A stretch of DNA of 64,000 nt from the NCBI GenBank assembly GCA_026119855.1, contig JAOWBW010000113.1, forward strand, positions 558,001 to 622,000, given 5' to 3'. Below are positions 12,306 to 23,392 of this stretch, one piece after another; position 1 is the stretch's first letter; each line of letters starts with the position of its first letter. Under the pieces are notes generated by a model that had not been told where the DNA came from, made no database searches, and saw nothing but the letters and a program-made list of their open reading frames with translations. The DNA is from Campanula takesimana. Its lineage: Eukaryota; Streptophyta; Magnoliopsida; Asterales; Campanulaceae. The translations under genes and the position numbers were made by a program.

Positions 12306-15180
12306 ATGGCGCCTAAGAAAACCAAAACTCAACCCGAAATCATCATCTCTGACTCTTCTTCGTACTCTGGGAACTCTCACGAAGAAGAAGTAGAACGACA
12401 ATCAAGGCATCCAACCGTCAAAGACATGGTATGTTTCACTATAACTCCTTATTTTTCCGACATTGTTGTTCTTGGAGGTCTCAAGACTCCCTTTTTCGAT
12501 TTCTCCCTTATTTGTTGATCATTTTTGAAATCGATCGTTGTGTTGTGTCCGTATTTGCCTGATCTATTCTTTCATGTAGTTTATTTCATGATCAATGGTC
12601 GTTACATATGTTTTTCGTCAATTTCTGTGCTTCGTAACTTCCTTGGCAGACGAACCGTTTTTCTGAATTTCTGGGTTTGTTTTAATGTCGTTGACCATAC
12701 TTTTTACATGGTTGACTTCGTCATGTTCATGCCGTCATTTCGATGTATTTTTTGTTGAATTTTGTCAACTCTTGTTTTTCGGTGTTTTTGGGTGTTCATG
12801 TTTTTAAATATTCGTTCTAATTTTTGAATATTTTATTTGTTCTATTGTTATATCCCAAGTCTTTGTATTCTATGCATAGTTTCCTGCGCATGGCTTTCTG
12901 CGCATATAGTTGTATCTATTTTCTCTGCGCACGCTTCCCTTACTAGTATTTATTTTCTGTGCGCACGATCCCTCTCTGCGTATGCATTCTTATTTTATGC
13001 GCACCCACTTCCTATTTTCTGCGCATAAACATTTTCGCTTATCATGGAACTTGTGCCAAGGTATATCTGCATTACTTGCAAATGGGCACAGCTACATAAG
13101 CAATAGGTTGTCTAATTCTATCTATTGTTTTATGCAGGGACACGTTTACTTCATACCAGGCTGGGAACTTATTCAGGCAGATCTTTCTTTGGATGCAATT
13201 GGTCGTCGTCTGCTTCACCTTCTCAGCTCCTCCGGCATTCTTCCCTTATTCACTCTTGAGCAATCCTTCATAGTGCCTGCGCTGGTAGATGAATTCTTCA
13301 AGACAGCAAGAGTTGTTCCGGCTCAACTTGAAGGCAAGACAACGGAAATGATCATGGCCACCGTTCAGCGCAGTGATGTAATGGTTCACCCTAATCACAT
13401 TCGCAGCCTCCTAAACTTCAACGTTGATAGTTCTTCAGTCAACTATGATGAGGCTCACCAAAATGCTCTTGCACAGAAGCTCATTGGCATTCCTTCCCTC
13501 AACAAGAAGTGGCCAATGTTTAACAGAAAGGAATTTGGTGAGGTGATGTATCACCTGTGCACCCTAATTGGAGATTCCCTCAACTGCAATAATGGGAATA
13601 ATGGGCACTTCATCTCAAAGCAGTGGGAATACTGCGCAGCCATCTTCAACGAAGATCAACTCGACTGGCCGCAGATTATCTTCAATGAGATTGTGAAGGG
13701 AATGACCAGCTATGACAAAAAGCTGAACGCAGGAAAGACCAAATACCGAACTCACTGCAGACTGCTAACCAAACTCTTATTGACTTATGGTAAACTGGCC
13801 ACCTATGTTGAAGAAAAGTCAATCAAGAAGCAGTCTTGCGACGCAAAGTACTACTCTAGAGTACACCTCCAGAATTTGCGCAGTGAGATAGGTAACGCTG
13901 ATTACTATGAAATCTGGCTGTCTGATTCCGCTCCTAACAAGGAACCCCGGATAGGCCCAATTCCTGTGGCCAAGTCCAAGAAGAGTGCAGGAAGATCTAC
14001 AACTGATGCTGCGCAAGAGACCGCAGAAGAAGAGTATAATCGCAAGGGGAAGGGCATTGCTCCGCCCAGTGGCAAAAAGCTCAAGGACATTCCTTTGGTT
14101 CACTCCACCAAAGGGATTTCATTCAAAGAGGCAGATTCTTCCAGCAATCCAGCTCCTGCTCCCTCAAAGCCAACCACAATGAAGCGCAAGGCTGATTTTC
14201 GTGGTGATTCAGATGATACTGCAGTTGAGGGGGAGCAAATGTACAAAGCCTCTCAAGAAGCCATCCCCAGTGCTGATATCGGACATATCTCATCTCGTCT
14301 CAAGCAGAAGGTGTGCAGCAGCGCTAAAGGATTGAAGAAGCGCCGCACTAGTTCCGCAGCCACTGACAGCAGTGATCTTTCTCCATTTCAACCATCTTCA
14401 GCCCCTGAGACTCCTCCTTCCTCTTCAGCTGAGCTGCGCCAGATCGTGCAGAGCTTGCATTCTATTCAAGCGAATCAAGTCGCCACGCAGCTGCAGCTAA
14501 ATCAACTCCTTACTGCTCAAACTGCTTTATTGTATCGTCTTGATATGCAGCGTTTGGAGATTGATACCATTAAGGGGGAGAAAGCGGCCAAGGAGGAAGC
14601 AAAGGCAAGGGAGGCAAAGGAAAGCACGGAGAGTGCTAAGACGGAGGCAAAGGGAAGTTCATCTGAGCCTGCGCAAGAAAAAGTTCCTATCACTTTGGAT
14701 CAACTCATCCTGGACTCCCTGAGAACCATCAGCGCCCAGCTCGAAAATGTCAGCGCACAACTCAAAAATGTGTGCACCCTTGGAGCGCTTGATGGTGGAC
14801 TCAGGGACATACTGAAAAAGCTCAAGAAAACCCTCGCAGATTGGTTACATAGAGGATTTGATGATCTTCAAGCTCAGATGGAGAAGATTGAACAAGGAGG
14901 CTCTGCGCATAATATTGAAGAAGTGCATAGATGCATTGCTAAGTCCATGACAGATTTTTCTTCTGCGTTCAACGACAAAATGGACTACGCAATGCTAGAC
15001 ATTCAAGCCAGCGTCAACATTCAGCGCCTCCATACCGACACAAGATTAGAAGCTACGCAGACTGCCATCCTGACGGACAACAGAGCAAAGTTCAGAGAGC
15101 TAGTGGATGACAATGCTGATATGCGCAGAGGAATGAACACTTATGTTGGTAAAGCTGTGGAGTTCCAGGATAAATTTTAA
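12306..15180 (+). CDS. Accessory retrotransposon gene, spliced, predicted 721 aa
   Basis: Proposed model: exon 1 12306-12428, exon 2 13138-15180, joined in phase 0. Exon 1 gives 41 residues starting MAPKKTK with an acidic Ser-rich stretch; I chose this ATG because it follows the leader and ends at a perfect GTATGT donor. Reading exon 2 upstream from 12910 instead would translate intron. Residues 42-280 form a globular, moderately conserved-looking region that reminds me of the 'putative plant transposon protein' domain (PF20167, from memory). Residues 280-470 are Lys/Ser/Pro-rich with basic clusters near 389 and 441 (KRK, KKRR), possible nuclear signals. From 473 to the end are Gln/Glu/Lys-rich heptad-like segments, probably coiled coil. 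No transmembrane segment was seen. The frame continues in phase for 27 codons past the TAA at 15178. Function unknown; the open frame contrasts with the ruined gag-pol. Confidence 0.7.
12429..13137 (+). other. Predicted intron of the accessory gene
   Basis: 709 bp, donor ATG/GTATGT and acceptor TTTTATGCAG/GGA. It is T-rich like plant introns, yet carries TGCGCA sites (about 12883-13030) like the rest of the element. Both splice sites leave the reading frame in phase 0. Confidence 0.7.
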
Positions 15181-15806
15181 AATTTAAAGGTGGAACTCAT
15201 GAACAAGTTCAACGGTCTTCAGAATGAGATGCGCGAAGCCCTGCAACGGATCAACATAGATTAGATTTCCTTTGTAAGTATTTTGCTAGTTTTTCTTTGA
15301 CATTTTGATTCTTGTTGCGCACAGTATGTTTTATGCGCTTTTATTTCGTGCGCGTTTGTTTTTGTGCGCACCTCTTTTGTTTTTCCTCTTTAAAACTTGT
15401 ACTCTGTAACAGTCAATCCTTCAAAGTTTTAATGAGAAGAATGCATCATTAAGCTTTCACAAAACCTTGTTCAATTCAAACCATTCGTTTGTGGAACATT
15501 GAATGCATTATTACTTAAACTCATGCGCATAATCTTTACTGCTCATGTTTTCTACGCATGATGTTTAAACATTCAGTTTAAACGCATACTTAAAACTTTA
15601 TCTCACATTATTTGTATGCTCTGAATGATATTTCTATCTTTTCTATCTTGTAAGTTTTTAATCTTTTGAATAGATTAGAAATCTATAGCACTGGCTAGTG
15701 TGTGCATTGACTTGAGGCATGATTTACCATTCACATTTTTATGGACATGTTATTATCAAGTACAATGAATTGCCTTTGCTATAGTAGGTAATGGCATCAA
15801 TCATTT
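15181..15806 (+). other. 3' part of the element between accessory gene and PPT
   Basis: 15181-15264 continues the accessory frame after the stop and ends at TAG. Then come T-rich sequence with GCGC motifs and a probable 3' UTR. No other frame is supported. Confidence 0.6.
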
Positions 15807-15815
15807 AGGAGGAGA
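15807..15815 (+). other. Polypurine tract
   Basis: AGGAGGAGA ends one base before the TGTTGG of the 3' LTR, the place and composition expected for plus-strand priming. Confidence 0.85.
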
Positions 15816-15816
15816 T

Positions 15817-17461
15817 TGTTGGGTATGCTTATCACTTAACCCTCCTACTTTTGTTAGAATTGATTGATACCATCACCTATGAGTATTTTTATGGACTTTA
15901 GGACCACATGTAAAGAAGTTTATAACTTCAATTTTTAGCCAAGTCCTTTCTATAGTATAGGCTTAGATTATAGGACTTGAAGCTTTAAAGATCGAAGATT
16001 TCCTAAGCAGGATTCATTTCACTGCGCATGATGCTCTCTGCGCAGGTCGCCACTGCGCATAGATATCTTGCGCAGCCCTTGACCCTGCTCAGTTTTCAAG
16101 ATCTCATTCCCCAAACTCTCAAGAGATCTTTTTGTGACCAAGCATGGTGCTCATGCTGCTCATGCGCTGAATCCATGCGCGCCGGCAATGCGCATGCCTT
16201 TGTGCGCGGACACAACCTTGGTCAAGTTCCTCATCTCCTGATCTCACAATCTAGAAAGCTTGGAAAACGCTTAGAAGATGCACGCTTATTAAAATGCTGA
16301 GGTGTGCACAAACGACAAAATAAGCACACTCAGCAAAACCATTGGTGGAGACATGCTTCAAAGAAAATATCTCAAGTGAAGACAGCTGTCAACCTTCTAG
16401 AAGAAGCTTTGGAATTTGGTCTTCATGCTCAGTCTCCAACGGCTCTAAATCACCTGCGCACCAATCATATTGTACCAGGTCATCAACTTTGATCAGAGCC
16501 CCAACGGCCATAAAGGACAGCTACGCGCCAATCACTTTGTGCCAGCTCATTGTCCTTGCTCAGAGCTCCAACGGCTATATTCAAGCTCTCTGCTATAAAT
16601 AGCATGCTCTTCTTCATTTCCAAGCTGCCCTTCTATCGGCCCTTTTATCAAGCCCCTATTGTTGGCCATTATGCTTCAAAGCTCGAGTTTCATACTTCAC
16701 TGAGAAACCATGAAGATCTGAAGACTGCTGCTTAGTATTTTCAGATTCTTTAGAACAGCCTTCAAGATCTTCAAACCTTCAAAACTACTGCTCATATCAC
16801 AAAGCCTATATCACCAGAATTCTTGGTGACCTTCATCTTTCATATTCATAGAGCCCATAATTTCTGTCACACATACACACACCTCTTGAAGCTTTGATCA
16901 TTTTGATCTTACTTTTTGAGATACACCGGTTTAGTCTAGGATTTGTTCTTCATAGATAATAGATCTTGAGTTAGTATTGAGCTCAAATGTTGTAATTTGT
17001 AATACTCTCTCATATAATAACATCTCCATTAGAAATCCAAGACTAACCATCTTGGTAGAGGATGTAGATCTTTCATCGATCGAACCTCTCCAAATAGCGT
17101 GTTCATTATATTTACTGCATATTTCCTGTTTAACTATTTGAACTGCTTTGTTTGATCTTTCAGATTGCTACACTCTGATGTTGTAATTGTTATTGCTCAT
17201 TTGCCTTAGAATCCTTTTTGCGCCACTCTTTAGCCTCATACTTAGCGCGTGCGTTTTTATCTCTGCGCAGTATACCCTGCGCAGAGCTGCTTTAAATTTC
17301 CGCTGTGCATTTCACACTCTTACTGCGCGCTATACTTAGCCAAAATAAGAGTTGTGCGCATCTGCCATTGAATTGCAAAAGGGTTTGAAAAGATTTTTTA
17401 AAACGCTATTCACCCCCCCTCTAGCGATTTTCACACCCTTGTTGCCCTTTAGGGACCAACA
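15817..17461 (+). repeat. 3' LTR of the TGCGCA copia element
   Basis: 1645 bp, near-identical to 6599-8240 with about 30 substitutions or small indels by eye. TGTTGG...CCAACA, followed by the CCATA duplication. Confidence 0.93.
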
Positions 17462-18589
17462 CCATAACCATCATAGGTGAAGCCTCCTTCTCCCCATCTT
17501 CTTTCCATCTCAAAACTCTTTGTTATTGTTCATATTACTTGCTTATTTGCATTTAAAAGCCTTGTCCTTATCAAGCATTTTCATATATTGCAAGTCTTGT
17601 CCTTCAAGCACCTTTTATTCTTGTTATTCATATCTTGGAACCAAATCATGGGATGATCCAAGGTGCCTTCACATTCTTGTATGTGATCAAGGGTTAAAAC
17701 CTAAGGGAGACCATGATTTGTTAGTTTATTGTCTTTAAATAGCTTAATGATCCATTTTTATGATGAAAACATGTATCTTTATGCTAATAATGTTCATGTT
17801 TGGCCATGATGATCATGTTGGGTGATAAAGTTCCAATCTTTATCATCCCAACCTTGATTTAGCCTTAAATCCCACATTTGGGTCATAAAGATTCAATCTT
17901 TATGTCATTTTGTTGTTCCTAAAGGTTTAATCTTGTTAAAGATACCATTTTTTATGATAAAGTTTACATCTTTACTCATCAAAATGGTTATCTTGGCTCA
18001 AAGGCCATTTTCATCACCTTTTTCAATTTTCTCCAAAGATTGCCTTAATCACACTCAAATCCATGTATTTGAGGGCCATTTGGTGATTAATGTGTATAGG
18101 AATGATTTTAATCAAAGTTTGTTGGTTAGCATTCCAACTGAAAGTAAACAGATCAGTCCAGTTTCAGCAGAATACTCTGTTTCTGCCTGAAACTGGACAA
18201 TTTCTCGACAAAATGTAAAAATACCCGGGAAGACCCCTCCTAGCCGTACGGCTAAGTTGGGTCAGAGGGACTTTTTTCCCTTTCTGTCTTGTTTTGTTGA
18301 TGTTTATGCAAATAAACCATTTTTCCTCTGTTAAAATCAATAAACAGTTAAAACTACAGTTTTCCGTTAAAAACACAGACACATACATGCACTTTTCTTT
18401 AACAAACATAAGGGAGACTCGGCTTTGTCCGAGGCGACTTGGGTGACGTCAAACTCTTCCCAAGTCGTAACGTGACCTCCGAACTCATTAATCTCTAACC
18501 ATTTTCATTTGTTGAGTTAAAAGTCAACAAATGTGGCGACTCCGTTAAATATGTTTAGTTCCCGTGTTTGGCTTTTCTTCCTCGAGCGA

Positions 18590-19000
18590 ACCCGTTTTGC
18601 CCCGAGGGGGAGGATCCTTACAATATTGATTCTCAATCCTCCACAGTGAAGACCTTTAGAATAACCAGAAAAAACTCAAACTCAAACATGTCAGAGGAAT
18701 TAGAATACAAGAACAGATGTGTCCAACCTATACACCTAGATTTCTGCACGTACACTGCACGTGCGCTGCACCAAAACTGCACGCGGACTGCACCAAAACT
18801 GCACGCGACCTGCATCAAGTCTGCACGTGATCTGCACACGATCTGTACCAAAACTGCACGCGATTTGCACGTTTTCTGCACGCGATCTGCATCTCGATCT
18901 ACCATAAACAAAACCTGTCCTTCCCATTGAACTTGTCAATTTTTTTAGTCCATCCCGGAATCCATCTCTTCTACTGCAGCGGAATGCCCTAATCTTCCAT
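18590..19000 (-). pseudogene. Gag start of the old copia-type element with internal repeats
   Basis: On the minus strand, just after the primer-binding site, the frame reads 'KKIDKFNGKDRFCLW', which matches the copia Gag N-terminal pattern. Where 'xMxALLVQ' would follow, the DNA becomes a run of CTGCACGCGATCTGCACC-like units (18740-18900, plus strand), giving repeated RVQ/RAxxVQ peptides in several frames. The rest of gag is lost. Confidence 0.6.
18740..18900. repeat. CTGCACGCGA-type minisatellite inside gag
   Basis: About a dozen degenerate 10-22-bp units built on CTGCACGYGA, some with an added CCAAAA. It falls inside the gag remnant of the old copia-type element. Confidence 0.8.
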
Positions 19001-19004
19001 AACT

Positions 19005-19023
19005 AACCAGGCTCTGGTGCCAC
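19005..19023 (-). other. Degraded primer-binding site of the old copia-type element
   Basis: Minus strand reads AGTGGCACCAGAGCCTGG next to the LTR end. It matches the tRNA-Met site TGGTATCAGAGCC except for two transitions. Confidence 0.75.
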
Positions 19024-19024
19024 T

Positions 19025-19591
19025 TGTTTGTAAATCATACCCAAGAGATGACATAAAATAACGAAACCAAATCAACAAATAAGAACACAAATTTTACGTG
19101 GTTCACCAACAACCTATTGGCTACGTCCACAGATAAATGGAGAACAAATATTATTACTTTGGAGATCCAAGAATAGATTGCAGATTATCAATCTTGTGAA
19201 CCAGGAAACACAAAAGATCCAGAAAAGAAAACCTAGAAACAAAAAAATCTAGTTTTCTACAAATACAAATCTCACTAATCTAATTGCACAAATTATTGAT
19301 CATAATAATTTTTGACTGTGCAAATCCTAGATCTAGAATTACAGATTTGGAACTTCTGTCCAACTTCTTGAACTACTCTCTAGTTCTAGTTGACAAGTTA
19401 TGTTTTTATGATAGGGAGATGGTTGTATTTATAGCTCATAAATACCAAAACCCTTGGTAATAAAGAGTCTTAATTCCCGAGGAAAAAGCAAACTATATTA
19501 TATAAGGAAACTACAATCATTATTCTTGAATAAATCTTTAATCCTTCTTCCAATAGGAACATCTTCAATTCAAAGACACCTAATCCTAACA
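19025..19591 (-). repeat. 5' LTR of the old copia-type element
   Basis: 567 bp, minus strand TGTTAGGATTAGG...CAAACA. Homologous over its length to 4487-5070. Confidence 0.82.
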
Positions 19592-19837
19592 CTTTGATAT
19601 TTGAATTTTTTTTTTCTATTTTTCAAAATCATTAAAAACGTATCAAAATAGACACACGAATCCACACTAACCTCATCAGTTAAGAAATTAATTGTTTGCA
19701 TTTAAAACAATTATCATACCTTTCTCAGCTTCAAAAACAGATTACTATTTGATATAAGCACATATGTTTTTTTTTCCAATAAAATGTCCATCCCTTCATC
19801 AAACTATGCATTTTTCAGCTTAAAAAGAACGATTTGC

Positions 19838-21097
19838 ATATGTTTTCATTGATTGGAGAATGCGTATGATAAAGTATCAAAAGCGGTACTTTGGTGGTAT
19901 TTAGCAAAAAAAGACGTTTCAAAAAAATATATTGATATTATCAAGGACTTGTACAATAGAGTTAGTACTAGTATACAAATTACTGTTAGGAAGACAAAAG
20001 ACTTCTCTATTACGATTGAAATGCATCAAGGTTCTGCACTTAGTCCATTTCTCTTTGGTTTGATAATGGACGAAATGGCGAGGTCAGTCTTAGATATTCT
20101 ATGGTGTATGTTGTTCGCAGATGATATTGTGCTAATTGATGAGACAAAAGAGGGAGTTGAAAGTAAATTAGAGTTGTGGAGACACACTTTGGAATCTCAG
20201 GGTTTTAGACTGAGTATAAGCAATACTGAATATTTGGAGTGTGAGTTTAGCAGCGTTAAAAGTAGAGAGGCAAAGGTGATCATATTTGATGGAATGATTG
20301 TCAAAGCTTATGAGTTATTTTTCGCTATTTTAGATCTATTATTCAAAATGATGGAAAATTGGATGGAGATGTGGCTCATAGAATTAAAGCATATTGGTTG
20401 AAGTGAAAGAGTGGCACATGTTTTCTATATGATCCCGGTATGCCCCATAGATTAAAGGTAAAATTCCACCGCACGACAATTAGGCCAGCACTGCTTTATG
20501 GCACTGAAAGTTGGGCCGTAAAACAGTGTCAAATTCATAAGACGAATGTAGCGAAGATGTGTATATTACGATGGATTTCTGGGCATACAATAAATGATCA
20601 ATTAAGGAATGGGGTGATCAAGGGTGAAGTAGGAGTTGCGTCCATTGAGGATAAAACGAGGGAGAATTGTCTCTAAGGTGGTTTGGTCATGTGAGACAGA
20701 GACTGAGTGATGCAACAGTTAGGAGGCGTAAAAAGTGGATAAGCGATGCAATGGCGAGGGGCAGGGGAAAACCCAAGCAAACTTAAATTAGGGTTATTGA
20801 AAATGATATGAGTTTACTTGGATTGAATGAAAATATGGTGTTAAAGAGACCGGAGTGAAAGGCAAAAAATTGTGTGGGTGATGGAGGCTGATTTTTAATT
20901 TTAATTTTAATTTTTCAAATCGCTTTTTTCCCTTCTCTTATTTTTATTCTCTAGTTTTTTTTTTCTACCTATTTATTCTTATAACATTTTTTCTTACGCA
21001 TTTTTTTTCACAATGACATATGAAGATTCATGTTAGCCGAATATAAATTATTTTCGGAGTAAGACTTTGTTCTTCTTGTTATTGTTGTTGTTGTATG
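19838..21097 (+). pseudogene. 5'-truncated RTE-type LINE remnant
   Basis: Plus-strand fragments match plant RTE reverse transcriptase in order: 'ENAYDKVSKAVLWW', 'IDIIKDLYNRVSTSI', 'HQGSALSPFLF', 'CMLFADDIVLIDE' (catalytic FADD kept), 'LELWRHTLESQGFRLS', then after a frame change 'KFHRTTIRPALLYGTESWAVK' split over 20460-20525, 'LRWISGHT' and 'VGVASIEDK'. Frame breaks lie near 20090, 20400 and 20675. The endonuclease domain is absent. The end at about 21097 is a TTG-rich run, the usual RTE 3' tail. Confidence 0.88.
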
Positions 21098-23392
21098 ATC
21101 ACAAATTCAATAATTAAGTATATTTTATTACTTTATTACAAAAAAGGTAAAAAAATGATAAACAATTCTTTTTATGTAAAACCAAATTTTAATAAATAAG
21201 AGGTGGAGTTCAATGGAACAAATAATTGATATCACTAGGTAATTTGGACAAGTTTGGGTTCAGTTTCGACGGTAAAGGTGGTGTTCTTATTTGTTTGAAC
21301 GTGATTTTGAATTTTGTAGAGCAAATTTCTTTGTTTGTTCTTCCAAAGTTTTAGTTATCTATTTTGTTTGTTGTTGCATAGTCGGGACCGGTTGCTGGGT
21401 ATTATATTCTCGTTGATAGAACACAACAACGAGGTGTAGCGAGAGTATGAATTAAACTAATCTGAGGAGAGCATGGTGTATGGTCTCCAATTATGTATAT
21501 GAAGTGGGGGTATAGAGAAACATGTGGATCATAAATATTTTTATTGTTGAAAGTGATACACAGTCTGAAGATCAACACTCGAATTTTAAATCTAAAAAAA
21601 CTTGTTCTTCATTATAAGCAGTTAGTTAGCTTGTGATCTGACGAGAACGGCCTGTTCGAGGATGACTATAAAATATATGGTTTTGAAGATATTCAAAACC
21701 TGAGGAGGTTTGTGCTAATGTAAGTGCTGCAAAAGCTCATATCTCTGTTGTTGTTGCATTTAAAGCCACAAATGGGAAATAGCACATGTCTCAAGTATCC
21801 TATACTGGTGCAATCTACACTATGTTTGATCTGGCTCATAATGTTAGTGTTATTTGTAGGTTCGTGGGAGAATCTGGTGAGGTGTGAATACGGGGATAAG
21901 TATTGCAAGATTCAATAGTGTTTGGGCTCGGTGGAACTCACAAGATGTAAGTGGCCCACTTATGCAAGTCTGGTTACTTGTTGAGGCTAGTCCGGTGTCC
22001 GTTGAGGCAAATCTGAGGCAGAAAGGGAACTATGTTTACTCATAACAAATGATGCAAATAAAGGCTGATATTTGTTGATTCAGTGGTCTTATTTGGTATG
22101 GTGGATTCAAGTCAAGATGGATTGAAAATAAAATCAGAAATGTGGGGAATCTGAGGTTGTATGCGTGCGCATGAAGCACGCACATAGGCCATCCGATAAT
22201 ATGAGCAAGTCTGGAGCATGCTCATAGTCTGTTCTGAGATTTCAAGCGCACATAAAAGGAGAACACTAATGGTGTTATGTGATCGCACATGCAAGGCATA
22301 ACTCAGGTAGTTTCTATTTTTTGTTCCGTATTGTTCAAGTTTTATAACCCTGCATGGTTTTCCTAACCAAATTGTATCATGGTTAGAGAGCATAAAACTT
22401 TATTATACCATAGTAAACGATTAATCTGGAGAATGCGAGAGTTTTTTCAATTTGTTCACCAGTCTTAGGGGAGAAAGCAGCTTGAAGAAAAAATATTTTT
22501 TAATCCGTCGTTTGTAATACAAGAACATTTCAAAGCACTCTAAAAAACAAGACAAGACAATCATTCTGAAAATGAGCTAACAATAACAATTTAAATATGG
22601 AATTCAATACAGAGGTGATACATCTAGAACATATCTGATCAGTATTGTGTAATCTGTCAATCTGCTATAGTGATCTAGAAATCTGGTACACAATATACAA
22701 TACGAGATGTGTATTCTGGTTTCTCCATAGTATATTTGCGTGTTCATGCTTCACATTATTATTATGTTTGGTATCTATTTATATTTTCTACATACTTATT
22801 AAACTGGTACCACGAGTTTCCATTATAACAACTAACTTGACACAAAAGTGATGAATGTGTTGTCAGGGAAAATGATGACTTGCTTGGTGAGGGCCGAGGG
22901 GTGCTTCAGAGAAGATTAATTAAGAAGGAAGAGGAACTATATCTAAGCGAAGGAAGTCACCGTCATCGGAGCTTCAATGCGCTATAAAATGCTACGACCC
23001 GAATGGAGAAGGAGGGGGTGTAGAATCTGAGTCAGAGCGAGAAGCCGAGAGAGCTTTCAGTTGGGGGGGGGGGGAGGGAAGAAGGACGACATTGCTGACG
23101 GCTAACCATACTTCCATAAAAATGCCAATATCTAGCCGAAATGGAAATGGAGACCAAAGATTTTAGGGCAACGATAATGGCGTTTCCAGTAGGGCCACCA
23201 TCATTGGCCGAAAAATATGGTTGCGGGATGTTGTAGCCGGGAGCGAAATAAGGGGGGATGTCAGCAAATTACAAGAGAAGATAAAGGGGATGCGTTGGTG
23301 GAAGGATAGATATAAGGTTTTTAAAATAAGAGAAAGTGTGAGTGAGTGAAAGAGAGAGAGAAGGAGTGTGTGCTTGTGCGTGCACTGGCGGA
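21098..23392. other. Unassigned intergenic DNA
   Basis: No gene or complete element was recognised. 21100-21240 is AT-rich; 21300-22400 has moderate GC and LTR-like texture but no boundaries I could define. A run of twelve to thirteen G occurs at about 23063-23075, and 22900-23290 is unusually G/A-rich on the plus strand, like a captured gene leader read backwards. Confidence 0.5.

Larger units (their letters stand above)
6599..17461 (+). mobile_element. Copia LTR retrotransposon with accessory gene, TGCGCA-rich
   Basis: LTRs at 6599-8240 and 15817-17461 both start TGTTGGGTATGC and end GGGACCAACA, and an exact CCATA duplication flanks the element (6594-6598 and 17462-17466). Order: LTR, tRNA-Met primer-binding site, degenerate gag, degenerate protease, integrase, reverse transcriptase and RNase H in copia order, a spacer, an intron-containing accessory gene (12306-15180), polypurine tract, LTR. 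The LTRs differ at about 30 positions by eye (near 2%). An extra gene between pol and the 3' LTR recalls the SIRE lineage with its env-like frame, but the lineage was not proved. TGCGCA is scattered through LTRs, spacer, intron and exons. Confidence 0.93.
6252..18622. mobile_element. LTR-like sequence (about 1.5 kb) split by the younger copia
   Basis: Joining 6252-6598 to 17467-18622 gives about 1.5 kb bounded by TGTAAG and CTTACA, as an LTR would be. The halves share a 'TAGCCG(C/T)ACGGCT' palindrome near 6431 and 18242. Near the right end 'TGGCGACTCC' (18534-18543) resembles the primer-binding site of Tat/Ogre-type gypsy elements, though here it falls inside the block. No clean 5-bp duplication was found (TGTAT versus ATATT), so the solo-LTR reading is tentative. 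No coding sequence is visible. Confidence 0.45.
4487..19591 (-). mobile_element. Old copia-type LTR retrotransposon, non-autonomous, host of the nest
   Basis: Two related LTRs in minus orientation bound it: 3' LTR 4487-5070 and 5' LTR 19025-19591. Inside the 5' LTR is a degraded primer-binding site (19005-19023) and a copia gag start; near the 3' LTR is a protease/pre-integrase fragment (5606-5878) and a GTGGAGAT-type polypurine tract at 5071-5078 (minus strand). No integrase core, reverse transcriptase or RNase H is visible. The flanks read TTTTG (4482-4486) and CTTTG (19592-19596), a 5-bp target duplication with one change. The LTRs differ at roughly a tenth of positions by eye, so this is the oldest layer. 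Two later insertions sit inside it. Confidence 0.8.

Noticed and set aside
12910..13137. Starting the accessory protein at the first ATG of the long uninterrupted frame (12910)
   Set aside because: The added 76 residues are low-complexity intron-like translation, and a perfect donor/acceptor pair joins a better leader and ATG in phase 0.
18534..18543. TGGCGACTCC as the primer-binding site of a full Tat/Ogre element
   Set aside because: No gag-pol follows, and the block continues for 80 bases to a TG...CA-type end; it is at best part of a solo LTR.
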